Assembly: GCA_001510575.1 (NCBI GenBank)
Contig: LNGK01000015.1
Span: 186,001 to 250,000, forward strand
Length of the DNA: 64,000 nucleotides
Direction: 5' to 3'
Source of the DNA: Knoxdaviesia capensis
Taxonomy: Eukaryota; Ascomycota; Sordariomycetes; Microascales; Gondwanamycetaceae
The notes beneath the pieces are model-generated. The model was not told the origin of the DNA. It saw nothing but the letters and a program-made list of their open reading frames with translations, and did no database searches. Position 1 is the first letter of the stretch; the number at the start of each line of letters is the position of its first letter. Position numbers and translations under genes: made by a program. Shown here in pieces: positions 45,776 to 59,336 of this stretch.

Positions 45776-48700
45776 ATCAAGAAAGCTACTTTTCTCCAAT
45801 AACACAAAAAAGAATGAGGCACTGGTTGTGCTGCCTTTAGTCAGATTTGCGTGTGGCTTATTTTTTTTTCCTCTCTCTCCTTTCCTGTTTTCTTCCCGGG
45901 AGGCGTGTGTTTTGGCGAAACGAACGTAGACCCAAGGCTTGCGCCGTTCCCCTTCCTCTCAACTCTGATCCTTCCGAAGTTCGTTTTCCTTTTTTTCCTG
46001 TTCCTTAGTTTTCTTTTATTCGATTTGGCACCTGGGGTGTTTCTTGTTGCCTTTTTTGTCTCCCTCGTGTTGTACACAGCCTTTTCGGCAACAAACAACG
46101 ACGGCAGCGAAAGAAAACCCTGTGTAGGAGGAGTAAATGTGTTGTTTTGGGTTGCTTCTTTTTCCTTCTTCTCTATAATTGGGTGGGAAGGTGTGAATAT
46201 TTTATTCTTGTTTTTCTCTCTCTCTTTCGTTCTTCTCGCCTTGCTTTTTGCACAGGGGTGAAGCGTTTGACGCGGCTAGGTGAAGAGAGTTGGTGCCGTG
46301 GTTTTTTGCCTCGTTTGGGGGGTCTTGGGGAGTAGGTGTTTCCCGCTTGTTTTCCAGAATTATCGTGGTGTTCGTGAGGGTATATCGTGGAGACAGACGG
46401 CAAAGCGGTTTTGTATCTGTATGCAAGACGCTTTCTGGGTTCAAGCCCTCTTCGAGGATGCCAGTCCCTAGGACAATTAACTGTTGTTGGTTGAATTGCC
46501 TTGAGGATCTCAACGAAAGCTCAACAGAAGGTTGTTCCTGGCACAGGTACCTTTTTCACATGCCGTTGAACTGAGAAGAAACAGCATGGGAACAGAGAGT
46601 AGAAATGGAGGGAAATACCGAGGAAATCACTTAGCCAAGGGTTTGGTTCTTGGAAGAGGAGGAGGACATTACTTGTATGTAGTGATTAATTATTATGCCC
46701 CGTTCTTGTTTTTTCCCTCCTGTCATTCGCCGTGCAGTCAATATTAATTGCTCAAGTTTCCATGTTTTGACCTTTCATTCCCTCATGCTCTCTGGTTCTT
46801 GGGCTGGACAGAGATTAGGCAGATACTAGCTATGGGGAGAAATGGAAAGTCTTGAATAGCAACAAGAGATGACATGCATGTCGTGTAGTATAGCACATCT
46901 CCTGCCCTGCCGAGAAACATCGATACGGCCGTAGTATGATGCAACGGCGTGATGAGCATTTCAAGGTTATGTTGCGTGGGCTGGTATGTTGCGTGTAGCT
47001 GTAGGATACGGATGGTATGCTGTCATTGGCACGAACGGAGTGAGAGTGTCTTAAGTGTACCTATATATGTGTGTGTGTACCTGTGTGTGTATATTTCCTT
47101 GGAGACGGGGGGTAACACACCACAGGCGCTAGGGTTGAGAGGATCGAAAGGTAGTGATAACTGTTAACAGTAAAGACAGCCGGGGGATAGCCGGCTTTAG
47201 ACCGAACAGGTGGTCACTGGCACGGCACGACGGAGACTTCACTAGGACACGGAACCGGAACTATCTGCGGCAGTGAAAGTGTGGGTTCTTGCTCCCCCTA
47301 GTCTGGTGATATAGAGGTGTTGGCAGGGAGATGGTCCATGTCAGTGTGAAATGGATCACGGACATTCTTCCGAAGGCGGCTCGAGGTTCCAGGAAGGGGG
47401 GGCGGAAAGAAAGAAGAGAGGAGTCCAAGTGGTTTGGAGGTGGCGATTGACTGGTGACTGAAGGGGCATTGTTCGGAGAAACCATCCGGTGTTCTAGGCC
47501 CCGTGCCGTCTTTTTTCTAGTAGACACCAACAAGTTGGGACGCACAAGTATATGACTTGAGCGGGTGTCTTTTGTGTGCGGGATTCACCATGCACGCTCT
47601 CACATCATCAGGCTGGGGAGAGTCCGGGTGGAAGCGGCGGGACGGTCTTCTTTGGTTGTATGTCTTTCCTTTTCCCCCACAGTTGAGAAAGGAGATCTGG
47701 GTGTCCTGCCCCCACAGTTGAAGAATGGGGGAAAGGAGAAGTTTCCTGAAAGATACTTACAAGTTACATGCATGGACTTTGTCGGGGGAGGTCGGTGGGC
47801 ACTGGACACATACGGAGGAAAAAAAAAAAGAGGAGGTAAAAAACGGCAAGGCTGGGGGCGGGTGGCGGCGTTCACTACCGACGTGCCAGTTGAGCGAGAA
47901 AAAAAATGGTCTCTGTAGGTGGCGAAGGCAAGATGAAAGAAAGATATGTCCTTTTTGTTTCTGGGTTATTTAGTATAAGGTGATGGGGGGGGTTTTCAGA
48001 CACGCTACTTTGCTCTACGGGTCATTGATTGACCTTGGAAGTTGTTTCGTGGGGCGGGTGTCTCCGGGACGGTGGAGGAGCGCGCGAGAGATAAGTGCGC
48101 GGAACTGGGTCACCGAGGGAGCCGGCGTCTGCGAGGTGTTGGCTTTTTTTTTTTGTCTTCCCTTCTCGGGTTGTTTGTCTGTGGCCAAAAAAAAAAAAAG
48201 ACTGCCCGTCCACAAACGTGCGTTGGTCTTCTCGCTCCCTGAAAGTTTTTTCCTCAGTGTATACGCGCCGAACAAGGCCAAATGCTACGGCCCAAGGTAC
48301 CAGACTGGCGGGTCGATGGATTCTGTTTGTAGGGCGCTGGATGGTCCCTCCGCTTCTCCCTGAAGCGCGAACCGGATATCGGGAATTTTTTCAGGCCAAA
48401 CCGAACAGTCAAACAGAACGAAGGAAAATGAACAGCAATATCAGATTTCAGCAGCACACTGCAACACCGTCTGCACACCGTGTCGATCGTCCGCCTCTGT
48501 ACGACGGGATTGTGGCAGGCTGGGCGGTATAATATGGCACACAGTGTGCGCGCACGTGAACGCGGGCATTACCTAACAGTGTGGTTTTTCCTCTATCTTA
48601 TCGGCAGCTTTCATATGAGCCCCCCTCCTCTGTGTCCCGGGGGTGGGAATCGTTGAGCAGCGGCCCCACTGGGGAAAGACCCAAAGCGCACATAATGAAA

Positions 48701-51700
48701 TGGAGTTTAAAATCAATTTTGGGGGGGGTTTTCCCCTGCTGGTGTTGGTTTCTTGTTTATGACGCGCACGCACGCACGTCCTGTTTACGGTGGATTTGCA
48801 GTTGTAGATTATTTGAGATGAAGTAAAGAAAACGCAGCTGCTAGTCTTAGCTTCCGGGAGACGTACGTCCGCAGGTATAAACCCCATGAAAGGGTCATTT
48901 CCTTGGGTGAGATGCACGGGATATATGCGTGCATAGGTACTGAACATGTGTAAGGTCAGGAAGGTGCATGTAGGGGGGGCGGCCATGCATCGAAGCACAT
49001 TTCACGGCGTATAGGGGGGCAGCAGTGGACGCGGCATCTGGCTGGGTAAACAGCCGCTGGAGAGGGAAAGAGCGCGGGAAGGCGTTTGAGTCAGCTGTCA
49101 GGTTGTCTTTTTCCTTCTCTCTTCTTTCCCCCGGGTGTTTGCCGCAACGGACGGAAGGCACGCTTAGTTTCCAGAACACTCTCGGGACAGATGGAAAGGC
49201 AGCGGAGGAATGTGTTGTTGTGGTTGTGGTTGTGGAAGGAGCGTTTCCCGGTTGCCGAAGGGTTTTTGTTTTCTCTAGAACTGGCATTCTTCAACACACC
49301 AGTTGGCAACAGTTGCTGGATCAATGAAGAAAAAGGGTTTGCGTGAACAGTAGTCGTGAAATTAGATGCCCCGTTCTCTGCATGCCGGATTGATTGCAGG
49401 TTTTATTTCGGTCTTTGCCATCTTGTCTCTCCCAGTGTCCCCGCTGCTAATTTGGTTCCTTCTTCCGTCGCCTGTGGTTTTAGTGGTCCGCTCCCTGTCC
49501 CTTCCGGCCGCAGGTCCATTGCAAAGAGGTCGCCAATACTGTAAATCCAGATTAGACCAGCGGCCGACTTTCGCTGGGGCTGACTCGTAGCTGAATTGCC
49601 GGGCACTAACCATCGTCACTTTCTTGTTCTTTTTGATAGGGCTTGTAAAACCTTGGGCCTGGCCACCACTATCACCAGCTTTTTTGACTCACCATAAGGG
49701 GGGAAATTTTAAATTTTATTTGCTCGAGCACACTTTCGTCTCCTCCCCGCTCTCGTGGCGTCTTTTCCGGTCCCCCCATCTAAGGAAAATGAATTTCTTG
49801 AAGGTTAATTCAGAAAATTGGAAAAAGAATAATCAATTACCCCCCCCCCCCCTTCTTCCTTTCACCCTTCTTTCCCATAGTCTTGCTTGTCACGGCCGTG
49901 TAATTCTTCATCCAAATTTTACTGCATGGGGTTCTGGGTTGGGCAAGCTCATTTTCTGCTTTTTTTCTTTCTTCCTGGATATTTTCCTTTCCCCTTTTTC
50001 AGAACCCTCTCTCTCCCTTTTTCGTTTATCCACTCGTCATTTCTTTCCCTCTGCCTTTGATACGAATCATTTTTCAGCCTCGTATCTGAGCTCCCAAATA
50101 TCCTCTCTTTCCCTCTTCGTTTTTTTCCCTCCTTCCTTCCTCCTTTCAGTCCCTCCTGCCTGAACGCCTGTCTCCCTCCTTCTCCTTTTACCACCCCTCC
50201 TTGCTCGTTAGTGGTTTTCCACACACACCTTTTTTCCTCCTTGCGGATTCTTATTGTCTTAAGTAATCCGATCTTCGTTTTTTTCTCGGGACTCGTTCAG
50301 TTTTTCTCTCCTATATTTTCTTCCTCTTCACCATCCATCTCCAATCCGCTTCTTCCCTCCTAATATTCCCTTCACTGCATCCTCAGTCTCTCTTTTTTTC
50401 CTTTTTCTACCGCTTTATCTGTATGAAACGACGTAACGCGGTGACGACGACAATCTAGAGCTTGATTTTCTGTTTTCTTCTTTTTTTTTGAATCTTTTCT
50501 TTTTAATTCCTACATCCCGCCGTTCATACTATTACCCTGCCACCTATAGTATCTTTTCCTGGTGTGGGCAATCTAACGTGTTATCAAGAAGAAGAAAAAA
50601 TAACACCCTACCACCCTGCTGTTCCAATTCGGAAGCGCAAAATCTCGAAGCCAGAACGAACAGAGTTATCCTGTATATTATATACACGGCCTCTTATTAC
50701 CGCACAATAATAGCCCCAAGTGCTATTGTTCTCGCGGTCCTGGAGCGTCTGTCTGCATCTCCCAATATCCGCATCTTTTCTGGTAAGGCTTTTATCCGCC
50801 TCTGTTTTTCTGCGTGTGCATCTCTTATTGCCTCTGTATCATCGATCTTCCGTATCTTCTTGCCGTCTCCTCTTGGTCCTAGAAACACTCCTAGTACGAG
50901 TGCAATCACCACCCCCAGTCTGTGGCATTTGTCGGTGTCATGCGCAACTGGCCTTCCTCTCTTGCGTTTGGTTGGCTAGTCATGTCCAAAGCATCGTCGG
51001 CCCAGGTTCAATCCACTGGAGACACTACAGAGGCCCTCACAACCTAAGCTTTTTCCCTCTTCTCCCCTTCTATAACTTTCTTGCCTCCCACATGGCTTCT
51101 TTTAGCCACCAGGCTTCAACTGGGATTCCTCCTTTGGCTTCCGCTATAAATATCCTCTCCCCCTTTCTCTTGTATTTGTCCTTGTCATCACATCTTCATC
51201 TAGCCTTGTGAAATATCCCCCTTTTTGCTTTGCGTTCCCTTTTCCTTTTTGGTTCCATCCAACTCTCTTTTGCAGATCACTGCATATCAAAAGGAATGAG
51301 AATAGGTGTGGAACCCCCCTCCTTCTCTCTGCTCTCATCCAGTCTCTTGCTATATTATTTTTATGTGGCTCCCTGCATAGACCAGTATCCTTTCACCAGC
51401 CAGCCACAACCACCGATTCCTTTTCTTTCCTCCATCTACTCGAAAAATTTATACTCTTTTTTCCTTCTTCCAACTTTTCCTAACTTCATCGGGTCTGAAA
51501 ACCCGAAATCTTTCCTCGTTACTCCTATTAGACCTATATAAAGTAGTTCTTGTTATTATCTTTATATCTTTTGGCTCTCCTATTTCTATTTGAACAAATT
51601 ACATATGAGAGAATGTCATCTCCTCATTTAGAACCAGTCTCGTACTAACAGTCCTATGATTATCGTCATTTCAGAAAGACACCGCTTGATTGCGCTGTCT

Positions 51701-52355
51701 TGACCTCTTCGATCTGCTTTCGTCCTCACTTCAACCTTGGCTGTTCTGTCAATCATCATCTCCGCTCTGTGACGCTGTTTCTCGAACCCCCCCTGCGCGC
51801 GCTTTCGTCCTGCATCAAGCGAAAAACGCACCTACACCGCCGCTCTCTCAACTCTCCTCACTCTCCGACTTTCGTGGTCTTCCCCTCGCCGATCAACCTG
51901 CGCGAAACCAAATCCCGCGTCGACGTGATTCTCTTCGCAGACCGTTTTCCATCTGGGGGAGGAGGCTGACTCTATATAAGCTACCCTTGATCATCTGTTT
52001 CTCTGTGTTCTCTCTGCGAGAACGCAGATCCGACACCGACACCGGCCGAAAATAAGAAGGAGACGCGCCACGGCCCTTTTTTTTTTTTTTTATTCTTTCC
52101 TGTCAACCTCGTTTGTCTCTGGCAAGACTCACTTCACTCGACTCTCCACTCGCTATCTCCACGTCTGATTCAGGTTGTTCGTGGCCCACCCCCTTTCTTC
52201 CTTTCTTTTTTTTTCTCTGGATCAACCTCTCCCGATTCAGCAGGAAAATTTCCCCCTGATCGCTCTCCCAAATCCTGTTCCTCCTCAGTCGGTCAACCTA
52301 GAGTCGTCACTACAGCGTTTTCGAGTATTCCTGTCGTCGCCTCATCTCGGCCATC
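45776..52355. other. 6.6-kb gene-free region
   Basis: The longest gap in the window. From about 45840 to 46260 the plus strand is T-rich, fitting the H2A.Z 3' UTR. From about 46300 to 49600 it is G/T-rich with T and G runs. From about 49620 to 52350 it is strongly C/T-rich, fitting a long leader or promoter of the Pin4-like gene. A TATATAA element lies at 51974-51980. No frame carries a recognisable protein domain and I could not place a structural RNA. A non-coding transcript or a gene with many short exons is possible. Confidence 0.4.
51974..51980 (+). promoter_or_regulatory. TATA-like element
   Basis: TATATAA about 376 bp upstream of the Pin4-like start codon at 52356. If used, it would give a roughly 340-nt leader and place most of the pyrimidine-rich tract outside the mRNA. 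Confidence 0.35.
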
Positions 52356-54563
52356 ATGACTCAACAACAGCAGTCCCATGACATGTTCATGGAATACGGC
52401 GTTCTGCCCCCTCCGAGCAGATCTCCAAACTCGTCCCGGCCTTCCCCGAACCAGTTTGCTGGTGCCTTTGGCGGCCTTTCCCTCCCGCGTCACTCCCAGC
52501 GGCCGTTTGAGACCCTAGGCTCGTCTTCCCTCTACAACGACCATATGCCGAACCCGTATTCTAGCAACCCCCGCGGGCCCGACAACGTGTCGTCGTCCAT
52601 GACGCCCATCCCCAGCAGCTACGCTTTTGACAACAACCAGCCGTGGAATTACAGCGCCTCTTCTGTCGCCACTATCAATGGTGCCCTGAATGGTGCCAGC
52701 AGACAGCGAGCCATCGGCCGCCGCGCTGCTATTCCCACCGTAAGCATCTGCCTGTTCTTTTTCTAGTCTTGCGAGAATGGAGACTTTGGTTTCGTCGACT
52801 CTTTGGCCCTCTGGTAATCTTCCCCCGAAACTAACCTCATATGTTTTTTTTTTCTTCAGGGCTGGTCTGATCAGGGAATGATCGGAATGAGCTCGTCCCC
52901 CCAGCCGTTTCAAACGAATATGAACGGAAGCCACAGCCACCTCCCAAATGGTCTTCTAGACCCTCCCAATCCTAGCGGAGATCTTCGTGGCACCCAATCG
53001 GCTCCCCCCGGCGATAGCGACCAGCTCATTCCTACTGCCATTGTCATCAAGAACATTCCTTTCGCTGTCCGCAAGGAACAGCTGGCCCAGATCATGCTGG
53101 AACTCCACCTTCCTCAGCCGTACGCTTTCAACTACCACTTTGACAATGGTGTTTTCCGGGGCCTGGCCTTTGCCAACTTCCAAAACCCTGAGGATACCCG
53201 CATCGTCATTGAGCGCATGAACGGCCTGGACGTTTCTGGTCGCAAGCTCCGTGTGGAATACAAGAAGATGCTTCCCGAGGCTGAGCGCGAGCGCATTGAG
53301 CGTGACAAGCGTGAGAGAAGGGGCCAGCTGGAGGAGCAGCACCGCGGTCCGATCCTGCACCAGCAACCGTCTCTGCAGTCACTGAACGCTGGGGCCTCTA
53401 ACCACAACTCCCAGCGCAACGTCCGTAAGTTTTTTTTTGTCCCATGTAGACCCTGAAGCATTTGACTGGTTTCCACTAACATGTGTCTCTCACCCCCTAG
53501 GCCCCCTGATGGAGAACATTGATCTGAATGATCCGCAGACCTTGACCTTCTATACTGAGCTCACTATCTTCAAGAGAGACGACAACCGCGAAATCCTGGT
53601 CTTCCCGCCGGGAATTTCCCCTGAGGAGCGCCGCCAGATTCACGTTATTGCTCATAACATGAAGCTCGAGCACCGATCGGTCGGAGATGCGGAGGCCCGC
53701 CAAATCCACGTTTACAAGCGCCGCGCCATCCCTTCGCCCACCAACGCCGCGATTACTTCGGCCGGCCTTGATGCACATCGTCGTGGTCTGAGCCGCGCTG
53801 CCACCTTTGACTTCCCCACCGACCGTGCTGCCAACGGCTTCGCCAACCCCATCGCCCGCCCGGGCCCGGGCCCGACCATTGAGTATCCCAACAGCCCCGA
53901 TGCGGCTGGCATCCCGAACAACCTGCGGGCGGCCAAGAGCTTTGCTGATCTGCGGTCGATGACCCCCAGCCCCTCGGCGGCTTCGTCGACCTACCTTAAC
54001 CCGGCCCTTGGCCCTTTCCAATCGTCGGGTCTGGGACGCCTGTCTGATTATCCTGGTAAGTTGCTCTTACGGCGTCAGTCGGTTGTTATGCTGCTTTCGC
54101 ACTTGGCCATACACTAACGTCGATGGCCTCTTTCTTGACGACTTTTTAGCCGGCTCTTCTGGTACCCCCGTTGGCGCCAATGACGCCCAGATGAATATTG
54201 TGGCGGGGCTGGCTGGTCTTGGACTCACGTCGTTTGACACCAACCCGCAGCAGCAGAACCGCAGCACTCCCGGTGCTATTGGGAGCCAAAGACCCGGTGC
54301 TAATGGCAACAACCCTCGCAACATCCCCGACCGCCAGCCCCGTATTCCGGAGTGGGAGTCGGCCGCAGGATTCGGTGGTCGCGGCCGCCCCAATGGTCAC
54401 ATGCAGCGTGGCAGTGGTTAGTTTATCAATTCTCAGAAGTTTATCACCAGCGCGGGATGTGTTTCGGATCATTTACTAACGTCGACTACTTTTTCTTTCA
54501 CCAGACTCTTCTGACACCGCCCCGCGTGCCATGAATGGAGCCGCCACTGCGAGATTCAACTAG
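52356..54563 (+). CDS. RRM and R3H domain RNA-binding protein, Pin4/Cip2-like
   Basis: Predicted 609-residue protein from five exons: 52356-52739, 52860-53424, 53501-54055, 54150-54416 and 54505-54563, all in phase with GT-AG borders. The first 200 residues are Ser/Pro/Asn-rich. An RRM follows at about 220-300: TAIVIKNIPFAVRKEQL as RNP2 region and FRGLAFANFQNPEDTRIVIE as RNP1 region, then GRKLRVEYKK. A charged linker leads to an R3H domain at about 350-415 (LTFYTELTIFKRDDNREILV to HNMKLEHRSVGDAEARQIHV). This pairing is typical of yeast Pin4 and fission-yeast Cip1/Cip2, which act on mRNA stability and in DNA-damage and cell-cycle signalling. The C-terminus is Gly/Asn-rich. A direct target cannot be read from sequence. 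Confidence 0.85.
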
Positions 54564-56667
54564 AGCAATCTCCCGGCGAGCTACTCGCCACTGGCCCAGA
54601 CGCCTTGTCTGATATCATGACTTGAGCGTGGTCTTTCCAACCCACGAACTCCCCCAAACCGATAGATACGCACGACGTTATGCCACTCCCCCCACGTCCT
54701 CCTTGCACTGACTTCCAGGTCGGCTTCTGGATACGTCGGCACTGTTATTACGAGTCATGTGATTATAATGTCCGAAACGTTCGGGCTGAACGCCTGAATC
54801 CGATACGAGAAAAGCTACGATTTCCTTTTTCGGTTTCGCCAGCGGCCAGCGACTTGAACGCCCCATTCTCTCCATATAATGTTTTTTTAGGGAGATTGGG
54901 CGCTTTATTCGCCTTTCTTTCTGCTTTGCATTTGTTATTCGTCCTTTTCTACTGTTCTCTTACCCAACGTCTCTTTTTTTTCTTCAATTCTTTCATCCTT
55001 TGATTTGATATCCCTGTTCTCTCGGACGATTGATACGAACGAATAGCGGACTCGATGTTTCCCTCCGATGGAACCCGAGTTTGTTCAACGAGTAGATGGA
55101 TACTTGTTTTTTCTTTAACGAGCAACAGAAAAAAAGAAAATGATATCGGAGATTACGACGACGATCTATAAAAAAGAGGGAAGAGGAAGACGAAAAGGGG
55201 AAAATTCTTAATAACTCAACTCTATATCGAATTATTCCCCTCTTTTATCGGTTCTTCCGTTCTTCCCATGCCAACTCCTTTTTCACGAGTACGAGAATCT
55301 TTTTGATGCTGTTATGATGTTACGCCGAGATGCTTCAGGCATGGCCGGATTCTCTAGATATTTTGTTTTACCAAAAACGACAACGAAAACCGCCAACCAT
55401 GTGGCCGCCGGCTTTTTTTGGTCGGTGGTGGTTGGAAACGACAGGATGAAATTACTTTTTTTTTCTACTGCAACACTCCCTTATCTACAAAATCTTACCC
55501 ACACGCCTGGACGAGACCTTCGAATCGAGTCATTGAGCCCTGCATCACTGAGCCTCACCCTCTTCAGCCAGCTTTGGTCAGCGAGATCGAACGCAATTTT
55601 CGTGGTGGCTAGACAGCTTAGGAAGAGCAGACATGGTGGGGTGTTGTGATGGTGGGTGGATTTTGGAAGATCTTTGTTCTTTGGTTCTCTGGGTATTCTT
55701 CTTTTTTTATCTGTTTTTGGCTTTCATTTGGTTTCTGTTCGTTAATTTTTCTGGTTTTTTTCTTTTCTATTCGTTTTCTCATTGCTGTTCCTTCCTTTTT
55801 CTTTCTCTTTTTTTGTGGATGTCCGTTTCTTTTCGTTGCCTTCATGGTTTGGTTTTTTTCTTTCAACTGTATAAAAACGAATTGTTGATGCTGGTTTTTT
55901 TCATTGAGTCTTGGGTCTTGGATCCTTGGGGTCTTGTCGTTTGCGCGTGCGTGGGTGATTTTGTGTGCTTCGTTCGACTTGTGAGTGTGTGTGTGTGTGT
56001 GTGGGTGGGTGGATGGATGGTGGCTTGCGGTCGAAGTGTGTCGGTGTGTCACGGGCGGAACGTGGTGTTGCTGTCTTCCGGGTACCCTCGGAACACGGGG
56101 TTGGTGGCGGAAGCCGGGCACGGAGAAGCAAGTGTGCTAGCAGTCAGTATGACAAGAGGTGGAGTAGCGTGTTTGTTCCCATTTCTGTTTTCTCTGTGGA
56201 TGTGCCGATGACATGATTTTGATATCTTGGCTTCCAGCGTTTTTCTGCAGATCAATGAATGACCAGTCCCTTGTTTTTTGTTTTCTGTCTTCTTTGCTCT
56301 TTTTCTTCAACGAGAAATTGTACTTGAGCTCGATTGTGGCCGTTGTGGTCGTTCTGTGGTGTGCATCTATGGATGTATTGTGAAGCGTTGTGCTGTAGAG
56401 AGGAGAGTACTTCAAGCAGAATGTCCAGAAGGTAGACAGACATAAGGGCGTTGGTCACCTTGAGTGCGGATGTACGGTCTTGTGGAGATTCTTGTTCGGG
56501 GAGGATTTTGGGAGTGCAGGGCAGGGCAGCAGGGCCGATACAGGTTTTTTTTTTTTTTTTTTGGATCATTGACATTGGCTTCAGCACAAAAACCATAGCA
56601 TAGCACCTTCGAATCTCACGTCTCAATTCACGAGGTTCTAAATCTAGCATACAACGGGGAAAGAAAG
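54564..56667. other. Convergent region between the Pin4-like and MRE11 genes
   Basis: About 2.1 kb between two stop codons. T-rich and G/T-rich stretches (54880-55020 and 55640-56030) with a GT repeat near 55985-56002 and a T run near 56546-56562 suggest long 3' UTRs. No gene is supported. Confidence 0.45.
55985..56002 (+). repeat. GT dinucleotide microsatellite
   Basis: A run of GT units continuing into GGGT and GGAT repeats, in the region after the Pin4-like gene. Confidence 0.7.
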
Positions 56668-59336
56668 CTACCGCCGCCGACCGCGCGAAACCGGCACAAC
56701 AGGCTCGAACCCATCGTCATCGTCGTCATCGTCATCATCCTCCTCCTCCTCCTCGTCTTCATCTTCGACTTGGTCCTCGCTGCCCTCCTCATCGGGCACG
56801 CTTGGCCGGGCAGTCCGCGTTGATCGCGCGGGTGCTGTTGTGGTGGTGCGGCGGGCGGGAGCGGCTCTGGTAGACTTTGCGGGGGCGGGCGCCGGCACGG
56901 GGGTCTGCGAGGGCTGGAATGCGAGGCGGGTCTGGCGGGTCGGCGCAGCCGCCGCTTTGCGGCCGCGGGTGGATGTGGAAGCTGACGCAGCGGGCTTGCG
57001 GGATCTGGTCGGCGGCGGCGGCGGTGCATCGTCCTCCTCGTCGTCATCCAGAATCATATCGTCTTCCTCCTCGTCGCCGTCGTCGTCATCCGAAATCACG
57101 AACGGCAGGTTGGTTTTCTTGCCGCGTCCGCCGGGGGCACGAGCCGCAGGCGCCGCGGCGGCGGTCTTGGTCGCGGCTGTGGCGCGCCGCGATGTGGTGG
57201 TGCTCTGCGACGCGGACGCGCGCGAGCCGCCGCGCCGGCCGGCGGTCCGCGGCGCGGGGGCGTCCTGCATGTCCAGGTCGGACAGGTCCAGCGAGTTCAT
57301 CGACGCCGCAGCGGCAGCCGCACCGCGGCCGCGAGCCGGCGCCGCACGCGCAGACCCCGCCGCGGCTCTCCCCCCGCGCCGCCCCGTCGCCGCAGCAGTC
57401 GCACGCCCGGACGCCTGCGACACAAACAGCTCGTCCGCAGCATCCGCCTCGGGCGGCGCCGCCAGCACCATGACGCCCGGCTGGTCCTCCCAATGGCCCT
57501 CGAGATCCGAGTCCCAATCCTCAGGCCGCGGCTTCGCCAACGTCCGCCGCGCCCCAGCAGCCGGCACCACGGGGCGGCCGGCTGCAAACTGCTCCTCGAC
57601 GCGCATGCGGTACACCTCCATCGCGGCGTCCAGGTCCTCGTCCTCCGAGTCGAGCGAGAGCATCTGCTTGACCTGGCCGGCGAGCGACTCGCTGACGAAG
57701 TACTCCATGGCGTGCTTGTCGTCCTTGGCCACGAACTGGTTGACGGCGTCGCCGAACGGCGCCTGCGGGAGGATCTTGAGCGATTGCGCCGCGAGGAACT
57801 CCTGCACGAGGCGGTCGACGCGCACGCTGTTGGGCTCGTTCGATTCCTGGGCCGCGGCGAGCGCGTTGGGCGCGTCGGTGGCATCTCCAGCTTGGGATTC
57901 TAAGAGAAACAGAGAGATTAGTTTAGAACGGTGTTTGGTTGCGGAGCATTATAAGCGGGAAGAGTCTGCTCACTCTTGCCGGCCGTCGGCTTCTTGCGGT
58001 AGAAGTACACCACATCGTTCACATTCGCCACGTGTCCAATAAACCGGTTCGAAAAGCGCTGCGGGTTCTCGCAGTCAAACGCACACCCGTCGGGCGCCGA
58101 GTAATCGACCTTCAGCCGGATGAGTGGCAACGGCGCGCGCCGAGCACCGCCATTCTCGCCGCCCGAGCCCCCGTCGCCGTTCTCCCCGTCTCCGCCGTCG
58201 TGGTCGTCGTCGTCGTCAGCGTGCAGCTCCGCCCACGCCTCGGTAGCCTCCTCGATCATCTCCTCGACAATCTCCATCAGCAGCCGCGTGACCTCCTGGC
58301 GATTATCCTTCTTGCGCGCGAGCCCCGCGAAGCGCCCGTCGGACGCCAGCGACACGTCGCGCGTGACGAACGGCCGCACGGTGCGCAGCGGCAGCTTGTC
58401 GACGCGGAAGTCGCGCCCCGTGACGCTGAGGATGGCCACGTGCTTGGCCACCGCCTCGCCGGCCACCAGCGACGTGGCCACCGACGAGCCCGGCTGCATC
58501 ACGTGGAAGCCGGTCTCGGGGTTCTTGCGCGGGTCGATCAGGCACTCGTGCTCGTGGCCCCATACCACCAGGTCCAGCCACTCCGGCAGCACGTTCTCCG
58601 GCAGGTACGACGTGGCGGTGTGGGCGTGGTGGTTCTGGTGCACGGCCAGCAGGTTGAACCAGGGGTTGCCGGCGGCCGCGCTGCCGTTCGACGCCGCAGG
58701 GCCGGACGCCGGAGTGGACCCGGCAGGGCGGAACCATTTCACTTTATGGTCGCGGAACGTGCGGAACATGCGCTCGTCGCGCACGTTGCTCAGGCCGTAC
58801 ATGGCGAGCCGCGTGCGGCCCTTCTGCAGCAGCACGGGCTTGGCCTCGATGTTGTCGGCCTCGAACACGCGGCCAAAGTAGTTGACCAGCCCCGCAACCT
58901 GCAGCAGGTCGAGCGAGCACAGCTGGCCGTCGCCGGTGGGGTCGTCGTGGTTGCCGTGGATGCTGAACACGGGGATGGCCACGTTGATGTCCGGGTCCTC
59001 GTAGTTGACGCCCGGGAAGGCGCCGTGGAACACGTCGTGCGCGTCGCTCAGGAACTCCAGCTCGCACGGCTTCGCGCCGAAGCAGTGCTTGCGCAGCGAC
59101 CGCATCACCTGGTACAGCGACTTGCGCGACGGCTTGTTGTCGTGGAACAGGTCGCCGCCCAGCAGCACCATGTCGACGTCCTGCGCTGCCGCCAGCTGCA
59201 TGATCTCGTCGAACGTGCGCCAGCTGTCGTCTTTGCGGATCGGGTCGCGCTCTTCGTAGCCGACGTGGTTGTCCGACGCCACCAGGATGCGGATCGTGTC
59301 GGGCGACGACGGCGGGGGAGCCGTGAGTCGGGCCAT
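56668..59336 (-). CDS. mre11: Double-strand break repair nuclease Mre11
   Basis: Predicted 864-residue protein from exons 59336-57974 and 57899-56668 on the minus strand; the 74-bp intron has a GTGAGC donor and TTAG acceptor. All phosphodiesterase motifs are present in the N-terminal 330 residues: ASDNHVGY (DxH), GGDLFHDN, FSIHGNHDDP, VHQNHHAHT and VVWGHEHECLIDP, which bind the two manganese ions. The capping domain follows (LPLIRLKVDYSAPDG) with an inserted acidic Gly/Asp run (about residues 375-405). The C-terminus has Ala/Gly/Arg-rich sequence with GRGKK, an acidic DDDDGDEEEDD patch and a long Asp/Glu run before VSRGRRR, like the DNA-binding and GAR-like tail of fungal Mre11. With Rad50 and Nbs1/Xrs2 it senses and resects breaks in the nucleus. 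It is convergent with the Pin4-like gene. Confidence 0.95.
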
